Shown here piece by piece: positions 34,063-46,173 of a stretch of 64,000 nt of DNA. Every line of letters starts with the position of its first letter. Position 1 is the stretch's first letter. The notes beneath the pieces are model-generated. The model did not search any database, was not told the origin of the DNA, and worked only from the letters and a program-made list of their open reading frames with translations. Location: the NCBI GenBank assembly GCA_015227615.1, contig JAALGZ010000006.1:1922001-1986000 (forward strand). Direction: 5' to 3'. The stretch is from Labyrinthula sp. Ha. Taxonomy: Eukaryota > Sar > Bigyra > Labyrinthulida > Labyrinthulaceae. Made by a program: the position numbers and the translations under genes.

Positions 34063-37000
34063 TTTCAAGGTATTTTTATAAACGGTTCTCGGGATATTCT
34101 AAGTTGTTTATTGATAATTTGTAATTGAAACCGCGAGTATGTGACGTAATATTGTACCAACAATTATTTTGTTCCGATCTTTGGGAAATGGGAAATGGAA
34201 TATATATATAAGAAAAAACAAAGAAATTTCTTAAGTCAGAGTTAGACAGAATAAACTCTATAAAGTTTTATATACCACGTCTTATCTGGTTTTCTGTAAC
34301 TCTAGTATGTACTGAGAATATTCTGAAAAATGAGAACCTTGTTTAATTATATATGTACTCCCCGCTCACAAGTTAAGTATTTTCCATGAAAGACCTCAAA
34401 GAATGTCTTTGCCTGTAGTAGTACATGTTTCATACTTATTTACGACTTAAAAATTCATTGGTAAAGTTTAAACTCAAAACATGAATAAAAACTATTTCAG
34501 ATAGGTTTCTCAACTTAGACTGTCTAAATATACTCCTTCAGCTTCTAGTCTAGGGGTTCATGGTATTAGCCTCTTACTTATCTTGAAAACTTTAGTGACC
34601 CTAAAAGCAAGAATGAAAATTAGGTAATATTTTTTTTTTGCTTACTAAGTGCAAACTATAATATTTAAATTTATGTTTTACTTTCATAGCGCAAAAGTTT
34701 ATGCAATGTGCTGCTTTTTGCTATCTAGTTCTTAGTTTAAGTATAGCATCTAGCCATGACGTCCTAGCGATAATATACGTGCATCCACTGGTAGAGTCTC
34801 CCAAATTTCAAAATTTCTCTAGTGAGTGAACATTTTTAGTCTTACCAATCGCAGAAATTAAATTAGTAGCATCTATTGAGTGTTTTTTAGTCAGGTTTCA
34901 ATAAGTAAACTAAGTTATTAGAATTGAAGAAACAAGGACAGGTTATTAAGCACAAACAGAAGAGCGTGCAGGGCACAATATCTTGACCAAGAATCTTTAA
35001 CACTGTAGAATAAAATTTTTGAAAGGCCCAAGCAACGTAAGAACAGGGGTGACTCGACTTACATTGAAAGAACATTTACGATGTACAGCTAAAGTTTTCT
35101 TAAGAGAGGTTTTCACAGATTAGTATGCTGGTAAAGTAATAGTGAATAGAAACATGCTTTTACTTTGATATACTTTCTCCTAGGCCTATATAAATCCTTA
35201 TGGTGAATAACCATGTCAAAGTTTTTTTTGCAAAGATGAACCTGATTTCCGCAAACTACAAACGCTTTTCATTTTAACTGCGATAAGAGGTTAAGCCAAC
35301 AGTAAATTACCATGTAACGTGGGAAATATGGCAAATACAAAACTTCCTTTAATGTTTACATCTTTGATACCTTGCTAATTCGAAATCAAAGTATTTCCTG
35401 TTGACACATCTCCTAGAAATCTTGCTGCTTGGGACCATTATGAAAATGTTGTCCAGTATCTAGTTCAATCCCTTGGGGAGCATTTGACTGAACTGTTTCT
35501 TAGCCGAGAGGGAAATAAAGTGAGTAAATGAGTATAAAATATGTATTGGTACGCCTTTACGAGCTATAATAAACCAGCAATAATAGCCGTACCCATGGAA
35601 ACCTGGAATTAAATATTGAAGCTTTAGTATTTGCTGTCAATTAATTGACATATTTGGAGACACTAATGAGTTTATTTCCCAAAACCTTGAAACTACATCT
35701 GTCCCCTTAAACCTTAATTTTATCCTTGAGTGGGAAATAATTCTTACTAAAATTAAATATTTTAGAAAACGGCTTGCACAACCTGCAAACAAATTTGGAA
35801 ATAAAACACGCTTTAAGTCAATTTTCAGAACCCAATGGTTATCTCCCTTCGTCAACCACACCAAAATTTCTTTCTAGATAATTGTAACAGTTTGCAGAAC
35901 CGCTTTAGCTAACGTGGTGTTGTGAGCTAGACTGTGTGTATTTTTTATGTCCAATCAAAACGAAGTTTGTTTCTAAACTTATGCCTCTCTTTGTCTGCAA
36001 CTAATGCAGTTTGTCGTTAATGAGGACTGAGGTTAGGTTAGCAACGGTATTAGAGGCTAACCAAAGAAACATATGACTAGGGCTGATTGGGTGGTATACC
36101 TTTAACCCAGCCATCTTGTATAAATAAATGCAAGAAATGCCCCCCTATATAGGAGCGAATATAAATTATTTACCCTTTATTTTATAGCTGTACAAGGCTA
36201 ATGGTAGACTGGCTTCTCACTTAGCAGCTTTAGTGTCGTACTTCTTGAAAGAATCTAACATTCCTTAAATTAGTTAAGAAACCTGACTTCAAAATTTTTA
36301 AAACAACAAAATCAGGAAGTTAACTATTTTTAATAATGTCTATGACTATGCAACTACTGTTTTTTATGAAACAGGAAGCTGCTATCACCTTGTTTCCTGT
36401 TAACAATCTTATTCCTGTCTTCAGTTAACTAGATGTGATATGCGCAGTATATTTTTATATATATCCGGGTAGTGGATCAACGTCAGGCATTGAGTTCTTG
36501 AGAAAAATAGCATGGCAATATTATACACGTGAATAAATTAGTTAATGAAGAAAAGAATAAAAGAACAACAAAGTATATACTTAACTCAACTATTCAAATT
36601 TTCTGAATAGATAGTTCACACACTCATTCACTTCAGACAACCTGCAAAGTGAAGAAAAAAATGAACAATAACATAAATAGAAAGATGAAAATATTAAAGA
36701 GAATGAAATCGAACTAGTATGAATGAATTCTAGTTATTTGCGCCCGATGATAGATCATACATTAAATAAATAGTTTCAGACCACAACATTGCAATATCCA
36801 CTAACTTAACCCGCTGAAAAAAAGTTAATTAAGAGGATCAAAGAACAGAATAACCCATTTAAACAATTGATGACTATACAAGTACAAACATATTCAAATC
36901 ATCTTCTTACACGATTCACACATAAATTCAAATAAATATTATAAAAATGAACATTAGAATCAGCGATTGAAATAACACAGTATGAAAGCTGTCAAGGAAA

Positions 37001-38031
37001 AGAAGAGTATATTTATATTAAGCTATTCAAGGTATTCGAGTATAGTACCAAATCCACCATCCAGCTACATCAGGGTAAATTGCTTCTTGTTTATCAACAG
37101 TTTATTAGCAAAACGGTCTAATAAAGTTACAACCATCTCTCATTCTTTTTTCTATGAAGGTGATGGAATCTTACTTTCTGTTAGATAATTTGCGTGGCAT
37201 AGATTGTTGAGGCAATTGATTAATAATTCAGACAAGTGACGAAAAGTTCAAGAAATGCTTCGAAGCTCACATATTATCTGAGCTGTGTTAGTTATCAAGC
37301 GATAGAGCTATCTAGAAGAGATATGGGATAAGGGTTTGCTGATGCATGCGATCTAGGGATCACGCTTTGCACTTTTTGAATTAACTGCTACATTTCACCC
37401 ATTCATTTTCTTTAATTGAATGCCATAAGCTTTTTGGTCAAAGGTTGGAGGTAAAAATTTACTGTAAGAGGTTAATTGTATACTTCTTAAAATGTGGTTC
37501 GGAGTTTAGGATTTTTCAAGATGCTTCTTGACGATGATAATTATGGGTTAGATATATTAAAAAAGTATTAATGTACTTGACAGACTTGATAATGATAAAA
37601 GAAGACTGAGTTTTGTAGAAACTTACCTACGCCTCTTACATTTAAGAGAAAATAACTGAGTACAATGGGAAAAGTTATTGTGAAGTTGGCTGTGACATTG
37701 GGACGATTGGACTTCTATTACTTCTTTTCACAACACACCTATTTAGAGACTGAATCGTTAATGATGTTTCTTATTAAATATGTTAACCAAAGTCAGAAAA
37801 GTTTACACCTGGATAATCCATCAGCAAATCCATGATGTGAACATTAGCTGCAAACGCTTTCTCTAGCCTTTATCTTTCCTCTTTATTGCATCTGCTAGTT
37901 CCAGGAGTAAGAATATCATTCAATAATAGTTTATATTTTCATGCTTTTAGCATTTACTGGTTTGAAAAATGGGACTTTAAATCTGCACTGAGAATCATCT
38001 GGAATCGCATAATTTATCATCGCCATCCCTT

Positions 38032-38469
38032 TTGCTACAACTTCATGCAACAAATGGCATTTATATCCCCGTTTTGGGAGAAGTATTTCTCTTAGAATAT
38101 ACATCGTATGAAGCCTATCACTCAAAGGTCTATAGAAAAAGACGTGGATATGGGCTGTGGAATAATCTCCTTCGTAATCATCACCAAACTGTATGGAGAT
38201 ATGAACATATATCTTTGAATAAAATCAAAGATCTCATTCTGCAGAATGTGAATGTCTACAACGAGGGAAGAAAAAGAGTGCCAAAGAACTTCATTACATA
38301 TTTGGATAAAGTATCACTGAAGAACTTGGAAATTTATAATATATCTTATAAGAAAATCTTCATGGTAGCTATATGGCTCCGGCTAAGCAGAACTAACATT
38401 ATTGGAGCTTCTATCCTAAGAAGCCCATATGAGTTCTGCTATAATTTGCATCCGCTCCGTAGACACTAA
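38032..38469 (+). other. Unassigned open frame, about 145 codons
   Basis: Long for this AT-rich background, lysine- and arginine-rich, and without a usable ATG near its start. The first codon is TTG and the only ATG codon lies far downstream. I recognise no domain. It could be an exon of an undetected gene, a decayed element or chance. Confidence 0.2.
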
Positions 38470-39745
38470 AGGTCTGCATCTAAAATTTGAAAGGGCTCAA
38501 AGACGACTGATTAAACCCCTCCTTAAACTGCTAAGTAGAAACTGCCGCTAGTTTATATACTGTGAAGAGGAAAGATGTTGCAAAATATTTCATATATCTC
38601 ACTTCCACAACATTTATTTTCTTTGCTTCAAGAGGTGAAGCTGCACTACCAAGCTACATCATTACTGTTGCACCTTTACTTTTGAAAAGTGAAGTGCCAC
38701 AAACAAGATTCAAGTTGGTTTCGAATCGCACAAAATACATCCAACGTTTACTTTTTTATATAATCGATCTAAGCCAGTAGGGGAACTAGTTACAAATTTG
38801 CAAGGCCAAACTCCGTTATTTGTGTCAATTTGACTGTCATCAGCTTAAACATGTTTTAATTTAGGTTCTAGGGGCTCTTGAAAGGTGGGGCACTGAAATG
38901 GGACTTTTTTAAAAGTATTGTCATCAAACCAGAGTCTTAAAACAGTCCTTCTGTATAGACAGATGATTCCACACTTGCTCCCTTTCTCTTTATTTCTATC
39001 CTCCGAAAGCTTACATTTGACTTTTACACTTCTCATCACCTGTGCTATTAACATTACTTCAAAGTTAAAACTCTAACAAATCTTTTTTAGGGTGCAAAAG
39101 TTGCTTGAGGTAGTGACGTGTATGCTAGCTGTAGAGCTATAATAAATTGTAGCACACCTTCACGTAAATCTTGCAACAACTTACTTAGCATGATTTTACT
39201 TTCAACTCCGTGTTCAAATGTGGTCTTGATAGAAAATAACCAAAATGTACTGAGAAGTTATAGCATAAAACTTAGTATTTACATCAAATGGAGTTTCCTT
39301 GCAAAATGTACACCTGATCTTATACATTCTAAGTATTCTGGTGGTACGCTTGAACTGGTTCATTTTCTCGCTATACAAAATTCATGATATCTCTGTTTTC
39401 TCCAGTTGAGTCCACTCATTACAAACTTTAAAGTAATTGCTGTCTCTTTTTAATTAATTTGGTTTAGTCAACATTGATTTTCACTTTACTTTTCACTTAT
39501 ATCGACCTGTTTCTTCAGTTGGGGCTCGTACCACTCAGATTTTATTGTTTTATCATTTCGTTTTTCTTGACTGAAGCACCAATTTAGGTATTATGGCCAT
39601 TTGGACGAGCTCAGCCAATCAGAAAATGAGTTATGATAGCCGGCATTAAAAAAGCCCAACAGAAAGATTTTGTTCAAATCATTCTAAAGCAACATTTTAA
39701 AATTTCGGGCCAAGTGGCCCAATGCTAGAAAAACACTAAACAGAA

Positions 39746-39970
39746 ATGTTCGTGGTTGAAGACTTGAAGAAAAAAAGCGGCAAGAGTGCTAATGTGCTTG
39801 AACTCCCAGATGAAGACGCGTCAGTTGTTGAGATAATGAAATATAATGCAAAAGCACTATACAAAGATTACCTGGGAACAAGAGAAAAGCGAAAGCTCGC
39901 CCTAGATGTGGCTGTTTTCCTAACTTCGTGCTACGGGATACATTTTCATGGAAAACTATTTGCAGTTTGA
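39746..39970 (+). CDS. Small hypothetical protein, 74 residues
   Basis: Starts with MFVVEDLKKKSGKS and has an acidic patch (ELPDEDASVVEI), then an amphipathic helix with YKDYLGTREKRKLALDVAVF. The composition looks like a real protein, and the ATG sits in an A-rich context (aaacagaaATG). Upstream, gggccaagtggccca forms a small palindrome at about 39707-39721. I do not recognise the family. The stop lies 13 bp from the end of the convergent EF-hand/WD gene, a spacing typical of real gene pairs in this window. Confidence 0.5.
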   Translation: MFVVEDLKKKSGKSANVLELPDEDASVVEIMKYNAKALYKDYLGTREKRKLALDVAVFLTSCYGIHFHGKLFAV

Positions 39971-39983
39971 AAGCAGTAAAGCA

Positions 39984-42900
39984 TTAAAATAAATCCCTTT
40001 TTCTAGCCCTTTGAAAATGTTTATACTGCTGCATAGCAACATCCGAACATTTAGTCTCAGTTTCCGACACACTCAATGACAATAGCTTTGTTCTCTCCTT
40101 TTGAATATCCTGAACCACTGAAGTTTTTCTTCTCCTTCTACCATTCTTTTTCTTGAGCTTATATGTTTGAACTTTTGTAGATTTACCTGGAACCAAAGTA
40201 ACATGTTCAAACTTCCTCTCTGCTTCTTCAATTAACGACAACTGAGTTCGCAGTAGATCAAGCTCAGATGCTATATCCTTTGCTGTTCTGTCATACGTCC
40301 TTTCCCCATGCAACTGTCGCATGACTCTATATATTGACTTTTCTTTTTCTGTCTCTGATATGTTCTGTTTTCCCTTTACCTTTCCATCCTTTAGATGATA
40401 TGGAGTTCCTCTTAACCCATCATAGCTTATTTTGCTCTCAACTGCTTGGTCTATTTCCAAGGCTGAAAATGACTTCCGAGGTTTCTCACCAGCTCGAGTT
40501 TTTGCATCTAAGTTTATCTCAAGGACTTTGCTTAGTTTCTGGATTGTTGAATATTTAAAACCTAAAACTTTGATATATTTCTGAGTTGACTTGTTCACCT
40601 CAAAAAACAACAAAGTCGCTCCCACACCGGTTCCGTAAACAAGAGTCTTATGTGATGAACTTGTGAATTTCTGCGACTTTAGATGGATCACATTTTTTAC
40701 AAAAATTTCTGCTAAATTAAATCTAGAGATGCATGTTGTAGTCTTGGTGTCAAACATCTTCTCTAGCTTCCTATATGGATTTGCCAAACTTCTTTCTTGG
40801 TTTGCCTCTTCAATCTTGTAATCTGAGAGTTCAAGAATAGAATAAGAGCAGCCTGAAGTAAATATTATATCTTTGAAAAACCGTGTTAATTCAAAACTAT
40901 CCATTAACACAGAAAAATTCACTCTGAGTAGCGTTTCAACTTGCACAAGATTGTCTCTGGCATTTATTTTTTTCCTACATATCAAATCGAAAATTACTTG
41001 TTCACCGTCTTCGTAGAGCAGTCCAAACTGATTGTCGCTAAAAAAATTTGCCATAACTATTTTTTGCTTTTCTGTTACCTTAATTTCACAAGAAACTGAT
41101 AGAAGCTCAAAATCCCAAACTCTAAAGGAATGTTCAGATGAAGTAGAAAACCGCTGTTCAGATTCGAGATAATCCATGCAAATCGGGTTTGAGGTATGAC
41201 AGCTGAGTAAAACTCTAATAGCAACTAACTTATTAGCTTGCCTGTCATCATATATGGATACCTTTTTATCGGCACTAAGGACAAGAAGCAACTTTTCTTT
41301 CATTTGCCCCTTGAGTGATATGATCTCATGTCGGTGATTAACACCCTTTAATTCTTCAAGGGAGAGATAATTAAAAACCTTAATTAGACCCTTTGACGTC
41401 CCAATAAATAACTTTCTTTTTCTTCCATCCATGTCAACGGCACTTATCTCATCAATTTTTTTCAATGTAACTGACTTGGTAGAAATTACATCACATGACT
41501 TGAGGGAAAAAACTCTAATTGAAACCCCTTGCAATATAACTAGATGGTTAAATAGTTGGTTACACAACATGAGAGGAAAAGATGCTCCAGTATTATTAAG
41601 CTTTTTTTCCAGTTTATACTTAGAAATAGAGTCAGAGAAACAGAAAACAAACCCACATGGAGTAGAGATTACAGCTGAACCTAGATACTTTAATCTGTTC
41701 CCTAAAGACTTGCCTTTTTCTGTGTCAAAAGAAAGAACACATCTTTCATTTTTGTCAAGAAAAACTTCAAGGTCAATGTTCCAGATTCTTAATATCTTTA
41801 GAATATCGAGTGTAATTAAATAAGTCCTATCTTCATGAAGAAAAGAAAAGGCTACAACCTGATTGGTTGGGGTGATCTGAATTCCAGCTACAGTAGAAGG
41901 CGATCCTAAATTAAATATGTCAAGCTGGTTCTGCTCTTGCAATACGACTAGATATTCAATTAGTTTTCAGGAAGTGAACATAATCTGAGCAGGAGCTGAA
42001 TCCAAAAGTAGTGTTTGAGTTATTCTTAGTTTAAACTCGTTTTCGTACTTTCCAAAGCTGTAAATTTTGAGACAACAAATTTGTAGAGCAAGGATCACTT
42101 TATCTCCTTTTGAGTTTAAACAACCGTTTTTGATGACATCGAGCATATCTTCATACAGTACCTGAGATTTTTATACAATAAAAAGAAGTACATTTTTGAG
42201 TTTGTAACTTTTTTCTTCAATGTTCATTTGATACTCAAAAAAGCAAAGTCGGTTTCTACATATCAACATTAAGCTAGATGTGCAGTTGCTAAAACCAAGA
42301 TTAAATCCAGTACTATCTAAATGAAGCAAGCAACATGCCGTAAATTGTAGCGTTTCTTGTTCCTCTTTCCACACTGAGATACTTTGTGTTTCATCTAAAA
42401 TAGCAAGAAAGTTTATTTCACGTTTTCCAAAGGCGATGGCATCTTTAATAATACAAGCTTTCCGTAAGTGCTTATTATCATTCTTCGAAGCGAAATGTTC
42501 TTCTACTTTCTTTCTAACCTCAGTAATTGCCTTCTTTCTATTCTCGGCAGTTGCCAAATGTTCTTCGTCGAAACTTTCGTGCCATATATTTTTTCTCAAG
42601 ACAGCATCTAGAGTTTTTTCCCCAACTTGAACCGACTGAAATAATTCACATCTGCCTGAAAGCACATGTACAAAGTTTATACGATGGGTGTTTACTTCAT
42701 TGTACAATACACAAGAAAGATTCTGGCAATAAAAGGCAAAGTTTACTTGGTTTGCAGGTGTAATACTGCATTTCTTTCGCTTGAGACATTTTTCAAACTT
42801 TTTCTGTAAAGTACTTGTTGCTTTTTTTCCAGCCTATGTGATACTATAGAAACCTCTTCACTAAAATGCAATATTCTGAAAACTCATTCCAATCTACCTT

Positions 42901-43089
42901 TCCATTGCCATTGATATCAATTCGCTCAAAAAATTTTTTGAGCTCTTCCAAGCCTTCTCCACATCTAATATCAGAGAGTTCTTGGAGATTCGAGCAAAAT
43001 TCCTTAAAATCCAGACCTTCCTTTCTTGAGTCAAAGGATTTTTGCAATAGTGAAAGCTGCTTTCTCTTAAGAGAAAGAATGTGTTCCAT
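39984..43089 (-). CDS. EF-hand and WD-repeat protein with one in-frame TGA
   Basis: Minus-strand exons 42862-43089, 42192-42833 and 39984-42161 with introns of 28 and 30 nt. Together they read as one 1015-codon frame. The N-terminus has a canonical calcium-binding EF-hand loop, DINGNGKVDWNE, at about residues 57-68. The remainder is beta-propeller-like, with many hydrophobic strands and repeat ends such as RIWNID and RVWDFEL. A lysine-rich, coiled C-terminus follows (KLKKKNGRRRRKT). The order EF-hand then WD repeats resembles the WDR49/EFCAB8 type. At 41967-41969 the frame is interrupted by a single TGA (codon 355). No canonical intron removes it, and no ATG follows for about 130 codons, so this is probably one gene rather than two. 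Function unknown. Confidence 0.65.
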
Positions 43090-43979
43090 GTTCTCTTTAG
43101 CCTCCTGCACAAATTTAACAGCTCTAAAGTATCTATGAAGATAGAATTTATAATAAAACAAATGTTTCCAAAAATGATGAGTATATCTTATGAAAAAGTT
43201 TGCACTAGCTTGAGGGGTAAGTTAAACGAATTTCTTTCTGCCGCCGGAGTTATAAACCTTCGAACATCACTGCATGAGTAATTGGTGGCGCCCCGAAAAA
43301 AATATTTCCATGAAGTACTCTCTGCTCCAAAAATAAACCAAAAAGCATTTACTAAATTCTTGTGATATTAACTTTATTAATTGCTGCATGCTTTACCAAA
43401 CTTAATTCTGGTTCGCACTTTACAACACTTTTACAAGACCGACTCGCGAGACACCCTGGAAACGTATTCTTGTTCAAGAAGTTGTTCCATTGATTAATAA
43501 AATAGAGATAAGAACATTTACAACTAAAATGCAAAACCTTCCTTGAATTATTTTTGCGACCATTGGTCGATTAATTTCAATCTAGTGCGACATCAATCAA
43601 TGAGATGAAAGCTTTCCGCAAGGTTTACGACTTAGCTCTACTTCACAGATACAAAAGGATTGTTTTTTATTATATGAAACTCATATTTTGTAAAATGTTT
43701 TGTTAAATAGTATTGTCTTCAGTAGTTCGATGTTTACTTAATGACTCACATCTAAAGGATTCTTTTGCTTTTTAACAATGCTGCAAAATATCCCAAGAGC
43801 TGCGCAAACCAGCTTTCTTCATGGTATAAATTGGGGACAAACTTAATATCGATTTCATATCTTATCGCATCTAAAATTAGTAGAAAGAGTGTCAAAATCA
43901 TCTAAAATCCTCTGCTATAGTTCATCTTCCTGTTGAAGAACTTAGTTTTTCCTTTTGCCACGTCATCAAGAATCAAATA
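43090..43979. other. Intergenic stretch between divergent genes, about 0.9 kb
   Basis: Lies between the start regions of the EF-hand/WD gene (-) and the aminotransferase (+), so it should hold both promoters. The WD gene may have a further upstream exon here, since its frame stays open to about 43161, but I could not place one. No other gene is seen. Confidence 0.4.
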
Positions 43980-45388
43980 ATGAACGTTGAAGAAGAATTG
44001 AACAGTTTACAAAAGATCAGAACAACAGAATGTAAGCTTTACTCTTGTTTGTCTGCTTAGTATTGAAGTTAAGGCAGAAATTACTTCCTTCTATCCAAAC
44101 AGTAAGTTACTCAAATACTGACCCATTAGTTGTGGAACGAGGTGAAGGACAATATCTGTATTCAAGAGATGGAAAGAAATATCTAGACACGAGAAACAAC
44201 GTACCTCATGTGGGCTGGCAAAATAAATATGTTAATAATATGGTTTCCAAGCAGTTGAATCTTACTAATGCAAATACTAGATACCTTCATCCAGCCCCAT
44301 TGCTTTTGGCTCAAAAACTTATTGCGGCCTTGAGCTCAGATCTTGAGTATAAGGTTTTGTTTGTAAATTCTGGAAGTGAAGCCAATGAACTAGCTGTTCG
44401 AATAGCAATGACAGCTAAATGCCGTTCTAGTTTTGTCGTTCTAGAACGCGGTTATCATGGAGTCACAAACACCGCTTTGGCTTTGAGTGAGTACAAATTC
44501 TCAAAGTTACCATCAGACACTTTGTTATTGAAACCAACAGTTCTTAAGTGTCCAGATTATTACCGAACTAATTTAACAAGAGAAAACTTAAATGATTTAT
44601 GGCTAAGGGAGTTGGAAGAAACCGTTGTAAAGTATAGACCAGCAGCTCTTATTTTAGAGAGTGGGATGTCAGTTGCCGGAGTTCTTGTTCCTGATTCTGA
44701 GCTCATGGAAGGTGCAGAAAAGATCCTTAAGGAGAACGGTTGTTTATTTATTGTGGATGAAGTGCAAACGGCACTGTATAGAAACGGAAAAACCTTCTTT
44801 CATTTTCAAGAGAGTAACATTGAACCAGATATCATTACTATGGGAAAGCCTCTTGGAAATGGTTTTCCCATGGCAGCAGTTTTGTGCAAAGCTACTGTCT
44901 TGAAAACCATTGAAGAAACTGGTGTTGAAGTATTTTCAACTTTTGGAGGCAATCCAGTTTCCTGCATTGCAGCTTTATCTACTTTGAGAGAAGTAGAAAG
45001 ACTCCAGTTAAGAGATCATGCCTCTAAGGTAGGAAAATATCTGAAAGAAAAACTTTATGAACTTGATCAAGATTTAAAGTCTACCACTGATCGTGTTCCT
45101 TTATTTATTGGAGATATTAGAGGACAAGGGTTTTTCCAAGGTATTGAATTTGTTACTAATCTGGAGAAGAAAACCCCGGCAACCAAAGAGATGTCTTTCT
45201 TAGCAGGGAAGATGAAAGAAAAAGGAATACTAACTTCACTCGACGGAAAATACAGCAATGTGCTCATTTTCAAGCCTCCAATGGTATTAACTGAGGTTGA
45301 TGTCAATTTTCTTGTATCAACACTTCAAGAAATAATTTTGAAATTAAATCCACTTGATCTTAGATCAATAAGTCACACAGAAACATAA
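43980..45388 (+). CDS. Class III aminotransferase-fold enzyme, phospholyase (AGXT2L) type
   Basis: A PLP enzyme of the group that includes ethanolamine-phosphate and phosphohydroxylysine phospholyases. Exons 43980-44031 and 44061-45388 (29-nt intron) give 459 residues. Seen are FVNSGSEANELAVRIA (phosphate and PLP binding), ERGYHGVTNTALALS, LFIVDEVQTALYRNG (Asp that binds the PLP ring nitrogen), and the Schiff-base lysine in ITMGKPLGNGFPMA. DTRNNVPHVGWQN near the N-terminus is typical of the AGXT2L subgroup (D..NNV.HVGH). No targeting peptide is evident in the 17-codon first exon. The exact substrate is not fixed by these motifs; ordinary alanine-glyoxylate aminotransferase activity is the main alternative. 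Convergent with the RWDD1-like gene, 23 bp apart. Confidence 0.88.
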
Positions 45389-45411
45389 AAGAGCGCCTAT
45401 TTTTTAATTTT

Positions 45412-46173
45412 TTAGTCCTCATCTGAAAAACCTGATAAATCTTCTTCTTCCAAATATAAATCTTCTTCGGATATTTGTATGTTTTCCAGGTTTTGTAGAA
45501 CTTCTTCCCCTGCGGCTATATTCAAGTCCAGACTCTTGTCGTTTTCCATGAAGTAAGCTTTTCCTGTTTGTTTTATATTTTGTTCTACTTTGTCTTTTTG
45601 CATCTCTTTTAAGAAATTTTCATTCCATGCTTGAAATATATCTTTCGTCACTAACTCAATATTCTCTCTTCGTTTCTTTTCTCGTTCTTCAAGCTCCGCT
45701 TCTGAAACCTTAGTTTCTTTTTTCTGATTTTCTAAAGCTCTTTGCTTCTCTTTTTCTGCAAGCATTTTCAAATGCATGCTTCCATCCTTTTCTGCTTGTT
45801 TCTGTAACTCAGTAAGTAAAAGAGTATCTTTGTTCTCTTCAATGTATTCTTTGAGTACATCAATAACTGAGTAAATCATAGGTGTTCCAATAAGTTCATC
45901 ACAACTCTGAAGGATAAACTTTTCTATAAGGTTATGTGCATCTTCTTGAAACTGTTTTATTTCATCTATTTCAACCTCTGGTGCGGTTTCAGGATAATTT
46001 TCTGGGAAGGTAAAAATTATTGATATCAATGGTCTATCTTCTGAGGTTGATTCTTCTTCAATATCTTCAAACAATATTTTAAACTTTAATGGTATTTCAG
46101 TACTGATTAGCTGGAATTCTTCTCCATATATAGACTCCAATGCTTCGAGTTCCAATCGTTGTTCTTCCTCCAT
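45412..46173 (-). CDS. RWD-domain protein, RWDD1/Gir2 (DFRP2) type
   Basis: 253 residues without introns. An N-terminal RWD domain (residues 1-110) begins with LEALESIYGEEF and has the family's FTFPENYPETAPEVEI with YPxxxP. A long charged coiled coil follows (about 115-185: KQAEKDGSMHLKML, EAELEEREKKRREN), then an acidic C-terminal tail rich in E and D. This layout fits RWDD1/Gir2, which binds the DRG2-type GTPase and, in yeast, the Gcn1 ribosome factor. Role in translation control is by homology. Another RWD-only protein is possible, but length and coiled coil favour this one. Confidence 0.82.
   Translation of the reverse strand: MEEEQRLELEALESIYGEEFQLISTEIPLKFKILFEDIEEESTSEDRPLISIIFTFPENYPETAPEVEIDEIKQFQEDAHNLIEKFILQSCDELIGTPMIYSVIDVLKEYIEENKDTLLLTELQKQAEKDGSMHLKMLAEKEKQRALENQKKETKVSEAELEEREKKRRENIELVTKDIFQAWNENFLKEMQKDKVEQNIKQTGKAYFMENDKSLDLNIAAGEEVLQNLENIQISEEDLYLEEEDLSGFSDED

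Larger units (their letters stand above)
33724..39745. other. Gene-poor stretch, about 6 kb
   Basis: No supported gene. The first 170 bp holds the optional in-frame extension of glutamine synthetase, and a motif copy (ATTGCCCAAAA) lies at 34052-34062. An unusually long open frame of about 145 codons without an initial ATG runs at 38032-38466. The rest is AT-rich with short frames only. Confidence 0.45.

Noticed and set aside
34048-34124. + strand frame over the glutamine synthetase upstream region (33780-34124)
   Set aside because: It is antisense to the glutamine synthetase upstream frame and has no domain; treated as a shadow.
42162-42177. A 15-nt intron in the EF-hand/WD gene
   Set aside because: A 30-nt intron (42162-42191) with a better donor gives the same downstream frame and matches the other introns.
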